From the NCBI RefSeq assembly GCF_014196835.1, contig NZ_JACIEK010000015.1, forward strand, positions 1 to 64,000: 64,000 bases of DNA, given 5' to 3'. The position numbers were made by a program, and so were the translations under genes. The notes beneath the pieces were generated by a model that had not been told where the DNA came from, made no database searches, and saw only the letters and a list, made by a program, of their open reading frames with translations. The stretch comes from Aureimonas pseudogalii (GTDB lineage: Bacteria > Pseudomonadota > Alphaproteobacteria > Rhizobiales > Rhizobiaceae). Below, in pieces: positions 17,393 to 26,800 of this stretch. Within the stretch, counting starts at the first letter, position 1. Each line of letters begins with the position of its first letter.

Positions 17393-17785
17393 AGGGGAGG
17401 GGAGGGGGGCTTCGGCCCCCTTCTTCACCTTCACCGGAGCGGGCTGTGGCAGTTTGCGCGTACCGCGATCGCCGAGAATGGGATGGTCCTCGAAACCGAA
17501 ATCGATAGCGTGACGGTAGCGTGACAAGGGCCGTGCGGGTCTGATCGGCCCCGCAAGGCGAGCTCGGATGCCCCGGATCGAGGACGAAAAGCGGTAGCCA
17601 TACCGCTCCATCGCCCAAAACAGGAGGATCCCAATGAAGAGGAGAAGGGCGGTCCAAACTCGCAGATGCAGGAACAGGAGCACCACAAAGAAGATCAGCC
17701 TCGCGTCGAAGATCGCAAGGCGTGGGTTCTTCATCGTGTAACGCCATTCGATCGGCTTTCCGAACAGGCCGTCGTCCTTCTCCAT
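17378..17785 (-). CDS. icmT: IcmT/TraK-like membrane protein of the type IVB transfer system
   Basis: 135 residues. The IcmT signature is near the N-terminus: IEWRYTMKNPRLAIFDARLIFFVVLLFLHLRVWTALLLFIGILLFW, two closely spaced membrane helices preceded by the W-R...DAR motif. A proline- and charge-rich tail of about 70 residues is longer than in Legionella IcmT (about 86 residues in total). In the Dot/Icm family IcmT is an inner-membrane component needed for pore function. It is the last gene of the leftward dsb-dotI-dotH-dotG-icmT operon, two bases after dotG. Confidence 0.82.
   Translation of the reverse strand: MEKDDGLFGKPIEWRYTMKNPRLAIFDARLIFFVVLLFLHLRVWTALLLFIGILLFWAMERYGYRFSSSIRGIRARLAGPIRPARPLSRYRHAIDFGFEDHPILGDRGTRKLPQPAPVKVKKGAEAPLPSPSPAE
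17405..17425 (+). terminator. rho-independent-like terminator after the DUF922 gene
   Basis: GGGGGC-TTCG-GCCCCC followed by TTCTT, 12 bases after the stop codon. It lies within the last codons of the convergent icmT gene. Confidence 0.7.
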
Positions 17786-17787
17786 GC

Positions 17788-19374
17788 TCAGAACCGCCGG
17801 ACGTTTTCGGTGAAGAGGACGCCGATCAGCTTGCCGGAGTTGAGGCGGACGATGGGTCCGCGCGGTCCCATGTCTTCGATCTCGTTGGCGAGCTGGTCGC
17901 CGACTTCGCCAGCACCGGCGTAGAGCCCTTCCTCAAGCCGTGGCTTCGGCCGTCCGATCCCGGCGCCGGTCAGACCGAGAGGAACGATCGTCTGCTCAGT
18001 TTGCGAAAGGGTTCGTCCGATCCCGCTGAGGAAGGCGCCAGCGAGCTTTGGAGCATATCGCTGGAGAAGGCGGGCATCGTATTCGGACTTGACCGCCAGC
18101 GTGCCCTTGGCGGCGTCGATGGCATAAGCCTCGGCGTCGAGGTTCGTGCCGTCGGGCAGAATGACGCGATCGAACTGAACCACCATGGCCGTCGTTTCGC
18201 GGTTCTCTTGGAACGAACCGAGCAAGCGAGAGCCCTTGAGGGGGCCGCGCATGACCTTCGCGACGACGGGACCGGGTGTATCGGTGTCGGACCCGTTGAC
18301 GATCACGGCATAGGTGATGGAGCCGGCGGTGGCGTAGTAGTCGCCGTTGAAGACCTGTGTGCCCGAACCGTAGTGCTGCCCGGTGTTGACCTGGAGGCGA
18401 GGCTCGTCCTCGCTTGGCGCAACCGAAAGGTACGGCAGGGACGTGCCGAGGTCGGCCTGATAGCTCGTGTCCTGGGGAATGGTCTCAACCGGCGAGGCAT
18501 TGGGCCTCCGCGACGCCTGACGCTCGCGCCGCTGGCGCTGGCGCTGGCGCTGGCGCTGGCGCTGGGGCTGCTCGCGAAGGGTTTCCCGATCGCGGCTGTC
18601 AACGTAGTCGCCGACCTCGAGCTGGTCGCCGCGCGTGGAGGCGCTGCTAGGTGAGACGCTTTGTGGCGATCCCGGTGCGCGAACCTGAACGCCGGTGGGA
18701 CGGCCCTTCGGGTCTTCGTAGAGTTCCTGGTCGATGACGACGGTCTTGACGGACTTGCCGGCCTGCCAAGAGCCGGAGAGCCCGGTGCCCTGTGTACCCA
18801 TGCGCTTAGCCATGGCGTCGATGCTGGCCCAATCCGTTTGCGGCGGGGGAGGCGCTTGGGTAGGTGCTGCGGCTACGAGCCGGTCGCGATAGACGATCTT
18901 CTCCTTCTCCACGACGACGCGCTGGTTTGCCGGGGGTAGCTTTGGCGCGACAACCGGTATCGGCTCCTTGGGAGGATCGATCGGACGGGTCGGTTCGTCG
19001 GGTGTAGCAAGGAAGCTCTGGCCAGTCGTCAGCGCTGCTTGCTGGGAGCCCTGCTGGTTGGAGTTCGCAAGCGACTGGCGGTAGTTCTCCGAGTTGGCGA
19101 GCTGCTGTCCAGCGGGCGTCGTGTCGATGTTCTGCGGCACGGCAACCATGCGGGAAGACGCCTCGTCGCCTCCACGGGAGAAAACCACGTAGACGGCGCC
19201 GGCTAGAAGAGCGGCCATGCCGACACCGGCAACGACCGGCGCCTTGCTGCGGCGCGGTTTAGCACGATTGATCGTGCTGGAGGTGGTGTTGCCGGGCTTC
19301 GGATCCGGGTTCACGACCTTCGCGTCTTCGCCGGCTGCGTCTTCGCCGTCGATCCGGGCGTTCTCGTCGCTCAT
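17788..19374 (-). CDS. dotG: DotG/IcmE-like channel protein (VirB10-like C-terminus)
   Basis: 528 residues. A cytoplasmic N-terminus is followed by one membrane helix (about 44-65, VVAGVGMAALLAGAVYVVF), a long proline/glutamine-rich periplasmic linker, and a C-terminal TrbI/VirB10-like domain (about 340-528, YATAGSITYAVIVNGSDTD onward) that in Dot/Icm systems joins inner and outer membranes. The linker is shorter than in Legionella DotG, which carries many pentapeptide repeats. It contains an Arg-Gln run (RQRQRQRQ) encoded by six GCTGGC hexamers. The ATG at 19374 overlaps the dotH stop (ATGA). A longer open frame to 19542 is not needed. Confidence 0.88.
   Translation of the reverse strand: MSDENARIDGEDAAGEDAKVVNPDPKPGNTTSSTINRAKPRRSKAPVVAGVGMAALLAGAVYVVFSRGGDEASSRMVAVPQNIDTTPAGQQLANSENYRQSLANSNQQGSQQAALTTGQSFLATPDEPTRPIDPPKEPIPVVAPKLPPANQRVVVEKEKIVYRDRLVAAAPTQAPPPPQTDWASIDAMAKRMGTQGTGLSGSWQAGKSVKTVVIDQELYEDPKGRPTGVQVRAPGSPQSVSPSSASTRGDQLEVGDYVDSRDRETLREQPQRQRQRQRQRQRRERQASRRPNASPVETIPQDTSYQADLGTSLPYLSVAPSEDEPRLQVNTGQHYGSGTQVFNGDYYATAGSITYAVIVNGSDTDTPGPVVAKVMRGPLKGSRLLGSFQENRETTAMVVQFDRVILPDGTNLDAEAYAIDAAKGTLAVKSEYDARLLQRYAPKLAGAFLSGIGRTLSQTEQTIVPLGLTGAGIGRPKPRLEEGLYAGAGEVGDQLANEIEDMGPRGPIVRLNSGKLIGVLFTENVRRF
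18531..18566. repeat. hexanucleotide tandem repeat inside dotG
   Basis: Six tandem GCTGGC-type units (the last GCTGGG) encode an Arg-Gln repeat in the periplasmic linker of DotG. Changes in copy number would keep the frame and alter the linker length. Confidence 0.8.
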
Positions 19375-20435
19375 TGGGTGATCCTGACCTTTGTGACTTG
19401 GCCGTTGCGGGAGATCAGCGCGACGGGGGCGGGGCGAAGACGATAGGCTTTGATGCCACCCGGCCCTGCGAGGGTCGCGGACCACGACGGAGCCATGAGG
19501 GTCTGGTTGGTTCGGATGTAGAGGTTGCCGTTGAAGTGCCACGCGGCGACGTCGCTGTCGTCGGTGGACAGCTTGCGAGCGGTCTTGGGAATATCCGAGC
19601 CTTGAACGAAGGCCATCATCAGCTCGTCCGAAGCGGTTTGCTTGGGCTCGCGCGTCTGGACGGCTGGAATGATGGCGTTCGGGCCGCGGCCACCAACGGA
19701 CAGATCGAGACGGTAGTGCGAACGCGCCTCGTTCGTCTCAAGGTCGATGACGAGAGGCTGATCTTCCTGCACGAGTGAAACAGCGAGGTTGGAGTAGCCG
19801 TGGGCGACCAGCGGCGCGACCGCGAGCTGGTTGGAGCCCTCCTGCATCGCGTAGACCTGGAAGGCGTCTTCGCGGCCGACGACGAAGCTGGCGATCGGCC
19901 AGGGCGCCCCGGTCTGGTCGAAGAAGGAGACGATCGACACTGTGCCGGGTGAGGTTTCAAGCTGCGGGGTCGGGCCGCGCGTGTCGAGGGAGACGCGAAG
20001 GGATTGCGTTAGCGCTTCAGGGCGAACGCCGTTGGGCGGAGCCGCTGCGGCCCGCTGGCTCTCGTTGAGCCGACGACGGTAGTCGCGGATCATGTCGGGG
20101 TTCAGCGGGAACTGCTCGCGGAGCGACTGGCCGTAGGCTGTGATCTCTTCCGGCGACAAGGGTCGATCGAGGTCATTGAGGCTGTTCAAGAGGCGGCGCG
20201 ACTGCGGAGCGGAGGTCTGGCCTTGCGGCAGGGTCATTTCCTGCTGCGAGGACTGCGCTCTGGTGTTGGGCGGAGCCGCTGCACCCTCATCTGCGACGGC
20301 CCCATCATCCGTTTCATCACCAGCTTCCTGGTTTTGAAGCACAGGCTCCATCATCACGGGCGACGACGATTGTGCGAATGCGGCCGTCGCCATGAACGTT
20401 GCGAAAAGCGTGGGGATCACGGTCGTGCGCGCCAT
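19371..20435 (-). CDS. dotH: DotH/IcmK-like outer-membrane-complex protein
   Basis: 354 residues with an N-terminal signal peptide (MARTTVIPTLFATFMATAAFA). A Gln/Pro-rich linker follows, then the IcmK/TraN domain (SLDTRGPTPQLETSPGTVSIVSFFD, then NLYIRTNQTLMAPSWSATL). In Dot/Icm systems DotH forms the outer-membrane ring with DotC and DotD. I use the ATG at 20435 because the signal peptide begins there. An open frame reaches 20480. The start follows the dotI stop by one base, and its own stop overlaps the dotG start. Confidence 0.88.
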   Translation of the reverse strand: MARTTVIPTLFATFMATAAFAQSSSPVMMEPVLQNQEAGDETDDGAVADEGAAAPPNTRAQSSQQEMTLPQGQTSAPQSRRLLNSLNDLDRPLSPEEITAYGQSLREQFPLNPDMIRDYRRRLNESQRAAAAPPNGVRPEALTQSLRVSLDTRGPTPQLETSPGTVSIVSFFDQTGAPWPIASFVVGREDAFQVYAMQEGSNQLAVAPLVAHGYSNLAVSLVQEDQPLVIDLETNEARSHYRLDLSVGGRGPNAIIPAVQTREPKQTASDELMMAFVQGSDIPKTARKLSTDDSDVAAWHFNGNLYIRTNQTLMAPSWSATLAGPGGIKAYRLRPAPVALISRNGQVTKVRITQ

Positions 20436-20436
20436 G

Positions 20437-21078
20437 CTAACCGCCTGCTGCTGCATTGAACTGCGAAATGGCGATGCCATAGGGCGTCTCGTAGGTTGGA
20501 AGGCGGGTCAAGCGAACCGTGACCATGTTGGACTGGCCCGAGACTTCGGATGCGGACTGGTAGGTGATGCGGATCGGCATCTGGACGATCCACTCGTACG
20601 AACCGCTGGCATTTGTACCTTGCCTGACGATAACGGGCGTTTGGGGCACCGTCGCAAACGAGTTGAAGCGACCGTTCCGAACGAGGTCGAGGGCCTTGGA
20701 TTTAGAGACAGCATCCACGAACGAGTTCCAGCCGTCAGGTTGGCTGAAGAACTGCTGCGACTCCTGAAACTGAGCGCGGTAGTTGTCGAACGAGTAGGTC
20801 AGCGAGTTCGAAACGGCCCTAACCGCGAAGTTGAGGACGTCAGCCGAGGACATATGAGGTCGATCGAGCGGCGTCAGCGGCTGGATCTGGCCGTTGCTCG
20901 TGGTCGCGAAGTAGCGTGGCTCCGGGCGCGTCAGGGCGAGGTAGACGGCGGAGCCAACACCAACGCAGGCGACGCCAGTCGCGACGGCGGCGTAGATCGC
21001 CATGATCTTGTAGGCAGACTTGTAGGTGCTGGCCCGCATCAGGACGGACTCAGCATTTCCGTAATTGGTGGCGCTCAT
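20437..21078 (-). CDS. dotI: DotI/IcmL-like inner-membrane protein
   Basis: 213 residues. A short N-terminal cytoplasmic part is followed by one membrane helix (about 25-50, IMAIYAAVATGVACVGVGSAVYLAL) and a periplasmic VirB8-like domain with the IcmL/TraM pattern (LTPLDRPHMSSADVLNFAVRAV ... YEWIVQMPIRITYQS). DotI scaffolds the inner-membrane part of type IVB channels. The start overlaps the stop of the upstream Dsb-like gene (ATGA). Confidence 0.9.
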   Translation of the reverse strand: MSATNYGNAESVLMRASTYKSAYKIMAIYAAVATGVACVGVGSAVYLALTRPEPRYFATTSNGQIQPLTPLDRPHMSSADVLNFAVRAVSNSLTYSFDNYRAQFQESQQFFSQPDGWNSFVDAVSKSKALDLVRNGRFNSFATVPQTPVIVRQGTNASGSYEWIVQMPIRITYQSASEVSGQSNMVTVRLTRLPTYETPYGIAISQFNAAAGG

Positions 21079-22112
21079 TGCTGTGATGCCTGGGCCGCGA
21101 CCTGTGCCGTCCCGCGCGCCGGGTGGGCGGATTTCAGCATGGCGTCCTTAACCTCGCCGAACTCGACCTTACCGCCCTCGGCGGTGGTGTAGATCCAGAA
21201 CGGCACGCCCTGGACGCCGTTGGCGCGGATCCATTCGACGTTGCGCTGCAAGCCGCGAACGATCTCCGGACTGATGTCTGTTGGCGCCAGCACCTTCAGG
21301 CTGCTGGGCGTCGAGGTGGTTTTCGAGAGCTCGTGACTCATGAAGTCGGCGGCGGGGGTCTTGCTCTGGAGCATCGATGCCGCCTCGTACACCGCCTGTT
21401 GGCTGCGGATCGGCGCAAGGATGACGCGAAGGTCGATGTCGCCCGCCTGAACCTTCTGTGCCAGCGTGTCGACGGCGACGGCACAATGCGGACAGGTCGG
21501 ATCGGCGACGAAGTAGATCGCGGGGGCCCCTGGCTTTGGCGTGCCTGCGCTGAACCAGACGCTGAAGTCGGTAGCCTGCTGGAACAGCTCGTCGAACGTT
21601 TGTGCCCTAGCCATCGTCAGAGGGGGCGGGGTCGCTCCCGCAGAGGTCGGAGCCGCCTGAGCAACCGGGGAGGTCGCTGGCGCGACCGGTGCTGCCTCCA
21701 AGACGACTGGTGGTACGACGGGGACAGGTGAAAGGGCGGCTTGCGGCAAGGAAAGCGCAGCCTGCTGCGATGTCGTGGGCGGCGCCACGCTGCTCTGCAA
21801 GGGAGGCAGGTTAGGGGCGGCTGAGGCCGCAAGGCCGGAAATGGCGAGAAGGGCACTCGACAGGTCCTGTCCGCCTGGACCGATCACGTCGCCGATGACC
21901 GTGAAGCCTTCGGTGGTCGTCACCGCAATGCGTTGCGAGCTCCCGTCCGTGACCACCCACGACTGCATCGAGCCCAAGGGGATCGCTGGGCGAACATTTT
22001 GGTATCGCTTCAAATTTTCTGGAATGGAGGAAGCCGGTCCATAGCCGTCTTGCGCCAGCGCGAAGGGTGTAGCTGCCACGCTACACGCGAGGGCCAGGAG
22101 TAACCGTACCAT
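21075..22112 (-). CDS. secreted thioredoxin-fold protein (DsbC/DsbG-like) of the transfer operon
   Basis: 345 residues. A signal peptide (MVRLLLALACSVAATPFALA) is followed by an N-terminal domain of about 100 residues, a Pro/Ala/Val-rich linker (115-165), and a C-terminal thioredoxin fold with the redox motif CPHC in FVADPTCPHCAV. DsbC-like isomerases shuffle disulfides in the periplasm. IncI and IncP-like transfer regions often carry one, probably to fold pilus or channel proteins. It is the first gene of the leftward dot operon and is divergent from the dotF-like gene. The promoter region 22113-22235 contains a motif shared with the dotDCB operon. Confidence 0.82.
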   Translation of the reverse strand: MVRLLLALACSVAATPFALAQDGYGPASSIPENLKRYQNVRPAIPLGSMQSWVVTDGSSQRIAVTTTEGFTVIGDVIGPGGQDLSSALLAISGLAASAAPNLPPLQSSVAPPTTSQQAALSLPQAALSPVPVVPPVVLEAAPVAPATSPVAQAAPTSAGATPPPLTMARAQTFDELFQQATDFSVWFSAGTPKPGAPAIYFVADPTCPHCAVAVDTLAQKVQAGDIDLRVILAPIRSQQAVYEAASMLQSKTPAADFMSHELSKTTSTPSSLKVLAPTDISPEIVRGLQRNVEWIRANGVQGVPFWIYTTAEGGKVEFGEVKDAMLKSAHPARGTAQVAAQASQQ

Positions 22113-22144
22113 TCGGAGAATGCCCCATGCACGAGGAGATGTGT

Positions 22145-22155
22145 TAACGATTATT
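22145..22155 (+). promoter_or_regulatory. TAACGATTATT motif in the divergent dot promoter region
   Basis: TAACGATTATT lies 33 bp upstream of the dsbC-like start, between the two divergent transfer operons. The identical 11-mer occurs at 36956-36966, in the same orientation relative to the leftward dotD operon. It is a candidate shared operator or promoter element. Confidence 0.5.
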
Positions 22156-22235
22156 CGGGTGCCTGGCAGGGCGCGTGCATAGCCGATAACTGACGTCTAC
22201 ACCAAAAATATAACGCATTGCAATCGGGGCATTTA

Positions 22236-22871
22236 ATGGAAGTTCAAAGCGTTTCGCGCTGGGATGCAACTCCCATTAAGAGTAAAAACAAATTTAAGGT
22301 TGCAATCGCAATTTCTGTCTGCGCAATCGCCTTCTTGATTGCAACGAATGCGTATCTCATATCCACTTTGAATTACGATAAACAGACAAACAATACTTTA
22401 GATTTTGCAAATAGTTCTGAAGATGAAAGGTCTTCCCTCAGCCGATCTGTGCCGGAATCAGATGCGAAATTAGTCGAAAATGTGGCACAGCTCGTCATAC
22501 GCGTTAAGGCTTTAGAGAGCGACAACCAGCGTTTGAGTGCGGAATTAAACAATCTTGTAGATCACGACGGCGTGATCGAACGCTTGGTTACGCACATTCG
22601 CGCGCTCCATGCTCAGAGCGAGGCAACCCGCCGGGACGTCGTGGACGCCATGGTAGGCCCGTTGCCCGGCAGCGATCCCGCTTTTGATATGCCAGGGAGC
22701 GATCCCGCACTTCCAGTGGAAGCGACGGACCCTCCCTTCTTGAGCAAGGCTAAGCACACGATCGTCACGCCTGTGGCGGCGAAGGTCGAGGTCCAGAAAG
22801 AAGCTGTGCCCAAACCCCGAGGCAAAGCCAAGCCGGTCGTACTCGAGGCAGACGAAGGCGCGACGAACTAA
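22236..22871 (+). CDS. single-pass membrane protein, DotF/IcmG (TraP)-like by position
   Basis: 211 residues. A cytoplasmic N-terminus is followed by one membrane helix (about 22-45, FKVAIAISVCAIAFLIATNAYLI), a coiled-coil periplasmic segment (VENVAQLVIRVKALESDNQRLSAELNNLVD) and a Pro/Lys-rich tail. This topology and the place just before icmC/icmD match DotF/IcmG or TraP, but I see no firm sequence motif. I chose the ATG at 22236 (behind CGGGGC) over an earlier frame start at 22218. The 5' half is noticeably more AT-rich than its neighbours. Its stop overlaps the next ATG. Confidence 0.6.
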   Translation: MEVQSVSRWDATPIKSKNKFKVAIAISVCAIAFLIATNAYLISTLNYDKQTNNTLDFANSSEDERSSLSRSVPESDAKLVENVAQLVIRVKALESDNQRLSAELNNLVDHDGVIERLVTHIRALHAQSEATRRDVVDAMVGPLPGSDPAFDMPGSDPALPVEATDPPFLSKAKHTIVTPVAAKVEVQKEAVPKPRGKAKPVVLEADEGATN

Positions 22872-23413
22872 TGCAGGGTTTCGCCGCTTTCATTCAGCGC
22901 GTCAGCGATCTCGTCCCGCCTCTTCAGGCGTTGGCGGTGGCGTTCTGTTTCATCGCCGGCACCATCTTCCTGATCCGCGGCATCCTCGTCGCTGCGCAGC
23001 ACGGTGACACACCGAGCCGCTACGCTTCTGGAGCCCACTCCAAAAACGCCGTGATCGCCCATCTGGTGATCGGCGCATTCCTTCTGGCGCTTCCTTCGGT
23101 CGTCGGCGCCTCGCTGGAGACGCTGTTCATGACCTCCACGGCCGCACAGCCGACGGAGATCTTCGCTTACGCGCCTGAAGCCATGCAGACGATGACGAAC
23201 GAGAACGCTCGGACCATCGTCATCGCGCTTCTGCGCATCGTCCAAATCATCGGCCTGATCGGATTGATCCGGGGCCTTTTTCTTCTCAACGCAGCGCCGG
23301 TTCACCCAGGCTCCGGTCTCGTTGGCAAGGGCATCACGCATGTCATCGGTGGCACGCTCGCCATCAACATCGTGGTGTTCGTCGGAATGATCGAAAGCCT
23401 GGTCGTAGGGTAA
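22871..23413 (+). CDS. icmC: IcmC/DotE (TraQ)-like membrane protein
   Basis: 180 residues with four membrane helices (about 17-40, 62-84, 113-138, 153-178) and the family pattern LVPPLQALAVAFCFIAGTIFLIRGILVAAQHG at the N-terminus. IcmC/DotE/TraQ proteins are small integral components of type IVB channels, related to the IcmD family encoded next. The ATG overlaps the stop of the upstream gene. The icmC-icmD-icmB order is that of IncI traQ-traR-traU. Confidence 0.78.
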   Translation: MQGFAAFIQRVSDLVPPLQALAVAFCFIAGTIFLIRGILVAAQHGDTPSRYASGAHSKNAVIAHLVIGAFLLALPSVVGASLETLFMTSTAAQPTEIFAYAPEAMQTMTNENARTIVIALLRIVQIIGLIGLIRGLFLLNAAPVHPGSGLVGKGITHVIGGTLAINIVVFVGMIESLVVG

Positions 23414-23420
23414 GGGTCTC

Positions 23421-23795
23421 ATGAAGAAGCTTCACGTTCTCGCCGCCAGCGTCGCCATGATCGCGTTCGCTGGCACCGCCAACGCACAGGAAGCCGGTTT
23501 CGGCGGCACGATGCAGACCGTTCGCACGGGCTTCCTCGGCCCAATGGGTGATCTGCTCTTGGCAATCGCCTTCATCGCGGGTGTCATCAGCGCGATCGTC
23601 GCCATCACCGTTCTCTGGAAGAACAGCCGCAACAACCACGATCCCAACGCTTCGCCGATCGCGGCGTTCAAGTGGGGCGCAGCCGCTGCGGCCCTTCTCG
23701 CTCTGCCGGTCTTCATGGGCCTGTCGGTCGACACGTTCTTCGGTGACGGCGGCACGCGCTCGGCGATCGACGGCACTCTCCGCGCGGTCGAGTAG
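23421..23795 (+). CDS. icmD: IcmD/DotP (TraR)-like membrane protein
   Basis: 124 residues. A cleavable-looking signal (MKKLHVLAASVAMIAFAGTANA) is followed by two membrane helices (about 44-66, LGPMGDLLLAIAFIAGVISAIVAI, and 82-104). Size and topology are those of IcmD/DotP/TraR, VirB2/VirB3-sized channel proteins of type IVB systems. AAGGG precedes the ATG. It sits between icmC and the icmB ATPase. Confidence 0.78.
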   Translation: MKKLHVLAASVAMIAFAGTANAQEAGFGGTMQTVRTGFLGPMGDLLLAIAFIAGVISAIVAITVLWKNSRNNHDPNASPIAAFKWGAAAAALLALPVFMGLSVDTFFGDGGTRSAIDGTLRAVE

Positions 23796-23800
23796 TCCCC

Positions 23801-26800
23801 TTGTCGCTGCTTGAAGGGTTCGCAGGCTTCCTGAGCCGTTCGGTCTTCCGCAAGTCGCTGGACGGCTACTGCCGTCTGGTGTCGACCGAGAACGAAACGA
23901 CGTTCGTCTCCGACGACGGAAGCCTTGCGAGCCTCTTCGAGCTCGACGGGTTCAGGTCTTTGCCTGGGCCGCTGGAGATCTCCGAGTCCGTCGAACGGCT
24001 TCGGGTCGCGCTGAGTGCTTATCTCGCGCGGCCCGGTCATTCGATCGAGTTCTTTTTCGCGCAATCGCCTGAACTCGGGCACGAAGAGATTGCGAGGGCG
24101 ATCCGCCAAACCCGGCGGAACGCACAGGACACAGGCCTCGATCTCGAGGATATTCTGGAGGAGCGCCTTGCGCTGCTCCCGCTACGGCTCTCCGGCGAGC
24201 GCTGCTACCTGACGCTCTGGTCGCGTCCCTCCCTGATGACACGCACCGAGAATAAGGAAGCCGGCGCTGCCGTCTCCAAACGCCTTCAGGGCTCACCCTC
24301 GACCCGGGAGGGGCAGTTTCCCAGCCTTGCCCTGGACAGCCTTCTGACGCGCCACATGAGTGTCTGTGACGCTCTGGTGCGAGAGTTTTCGACCCAAGGG
24401 ATCGTGCTGGCGCCTTTGACGTCGCATGAAGCTCTTTCCGTCATGCGCGGGGTGCAGAACCCTGCATTTCTACCCAACGGAAAGACGTGGAAGGGAACGC
24501 TTCCCGGCGACTACGTGCGCGCTCGGCTTCCTTCCAACGAACGTGAACTGACCAAGGGCGACATCTCCAACATCGTCTGGCCGATCATTGCTCGCCAGGT
24601 GATGACCGAACATGGCGAGGTCCTCGATCAATCGACGGTGCGCCTCGGCGACTACGTGTTCTCTGGCTTTGACATCGTGGTCGGCCCAGAGGTCGTGGTC
24701 GAGTTCAACCAGCTCATCCGCAGCGTTCTCGAAGGCGAGGAGCGCACGTCCTGGCGCTGCTCGATGGTCGTGGATGCCGGCGGCTTTCAGGGCCAAGTCT
24801 TCAAGCAGCAATACGTCAACCTCTTCGCGTGGACGGCGCCGATCTCGAACATGCGGATCAAGAACGCCTTCGAGCGCCTTCGCCGCATCGATGGCGCGGG
24901 CGATACGGTGGTGCGCTGGCGCGTCTCCTTTGCCGTCTGGTGCGACAAGGGCGACGAGACGAAGCTTCGTCGCCATGTGGCGATGCTGAGGCGCACGGTG
25001 GAGCGCTGGGGCAACTGCCAGACGGATGCGCTAACCGGCGATCCCATGGAATGCGTCATGTCCTCGGCCGTCGGCATTTCGGCCGCCTCCACGGCGCCGG
25101 CTGCCTCGGCATCTTTCGCGGAGGCGCTTGCCATGGCTCCGATCGCCCGACCCGCGAGCCCGTGGTCACGCGGCGCGGTCCTGCTTCGCACAAAGGACGG
25201 CAAGCTCTGGCCCTACCAGCCGGGCTCGGCCCAACAGCTTTCATGGGTCGATGTCATCGTCGGCACGCCGGGATCGGGCAAGTCGGTTCTCCTGAACACG
25301 ATCAATCTCGCGGTCGCGCTGAGCCGCCAGTCAGGTCGATCCGACGACAACAACGGTCTCTTGCCGCGCATCTCGATCATCGACATCGGCCCGTCGAGCT
25401 CGGGCTTGATCCTCATGATCCGCGATGCCCTGCCGGTGGAGCGGCGGCACGAGGCGGTCTATCACCGCCTTAAGATGGACGGATCGAACGCGCTCAACCC
25501 GTTCGATACGCAGCTTTGCCTTCGCTTCCCGCTCGCCCATGAGCGCGCCTTCCTCGTCAACCTCATCTCCCTGATCTGCACGCCCGACGGCGAGGAGAAG
25601 GCGTATGACGGCATGGCGCAGGTCGCGGCGGCCGCGATCGACGCGGCCTACCTGCATTTCTCCGACGAAGGGGCCAAGAAGTTCGGCTGGACCGAAAGCC
25701 ACGAGGTCGACGCGGCTCTGAAGGCGCTTTCCTTTGAAAGCGACAAGCAGACGACGTGGTGGGAGGTCTGCGACTTCCTGGCCGCGAAGGGGAAGCTACA
25801 TCCGGCTGCGCTGGCGCAGCGCCTTGCGGTGCCGACGCTCTCCGATCTCGTCCTCATGGCGAACGAAGAGACCGTCGCGGAACAGTTCCGCGATATGCGG
25901 ACCCCGACCGGAGAGACCGTCATGCGCTCTTTCCAGCGCATGGTGACATCGGCAGCGCGTGACTTCCCGATCCTGGCACAGCCCACGCGCTTCGATCTTT
26001 CGAACGCGCGCATCATCTCGCTGGATCTGGCGGACGTCGTGACGACTTCCGGGCCGCAGGCCAAGCGTCAGGCCGCCATCATGTATATGGTCGCGCGTCA
26101 GGCCACGACCGCCGACTTCTGGCTCGATGCCGACGAGATCCGCGGCAAGACGCTGCACGGCGACTTTGCCGAAGGCGCCCGTGCGCTGCATCTTCGCCGC
26201 GTGGAGAACAACCGCCAGATGGCGAAGATGCTGTCGGTGGACGAGTACCATCTGACTGGCGGGCTCGGCATTCGCGATCAGATCGTTCAGGACACGCGCG
26301 TCGGCCGTAAGAACGGCGTCCAGATCATACTGGCCTCGCAGCTTCTGGAGGACTTCGACTCGGCCATTCAGGAACTGGCCTCGACGTTCTGGTTCTGCAA
26401 CGTCCCGACCGAGAAGAGCCGCGACCGGATCTGCCGGGACTACAATCTCGGTCCCTCGATCAAGGATGTCATGCGCGGCTTGACCGGCCCGAGGGGCGAC
26501 GGCGCCCCGGTCCTGGCAATGATGAAGCTGCGCAGCGGCACCTATGTTCAAGAGCTGGTGAACCAGCCTGGGCCGAACGAACTGTGGGCGCTGTCCACCA
26601 CGGCCGAGGACGCGGCGCTGCGTCGGATGCTCTACGAGCGTCTCGGCTCCAAGCCGGCGCGGGCGATCCTTGCCAAGCGTTTCCCCAGCGGCTCGGCGCG
26701 GGGAACGCTGGAGCGCCGCCTTTCCGATCTGGAAGACCAGGGCACGGCGATCGATAATCGCGCGCGCGAGAACGTCGTCCAGCAGCTTGCAGATGATTTG

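Noticed and set aside
20392-21192. Rightward 266-codon frame over dotI
   Set aside because: Shadow of the coupled leftward dot genes.
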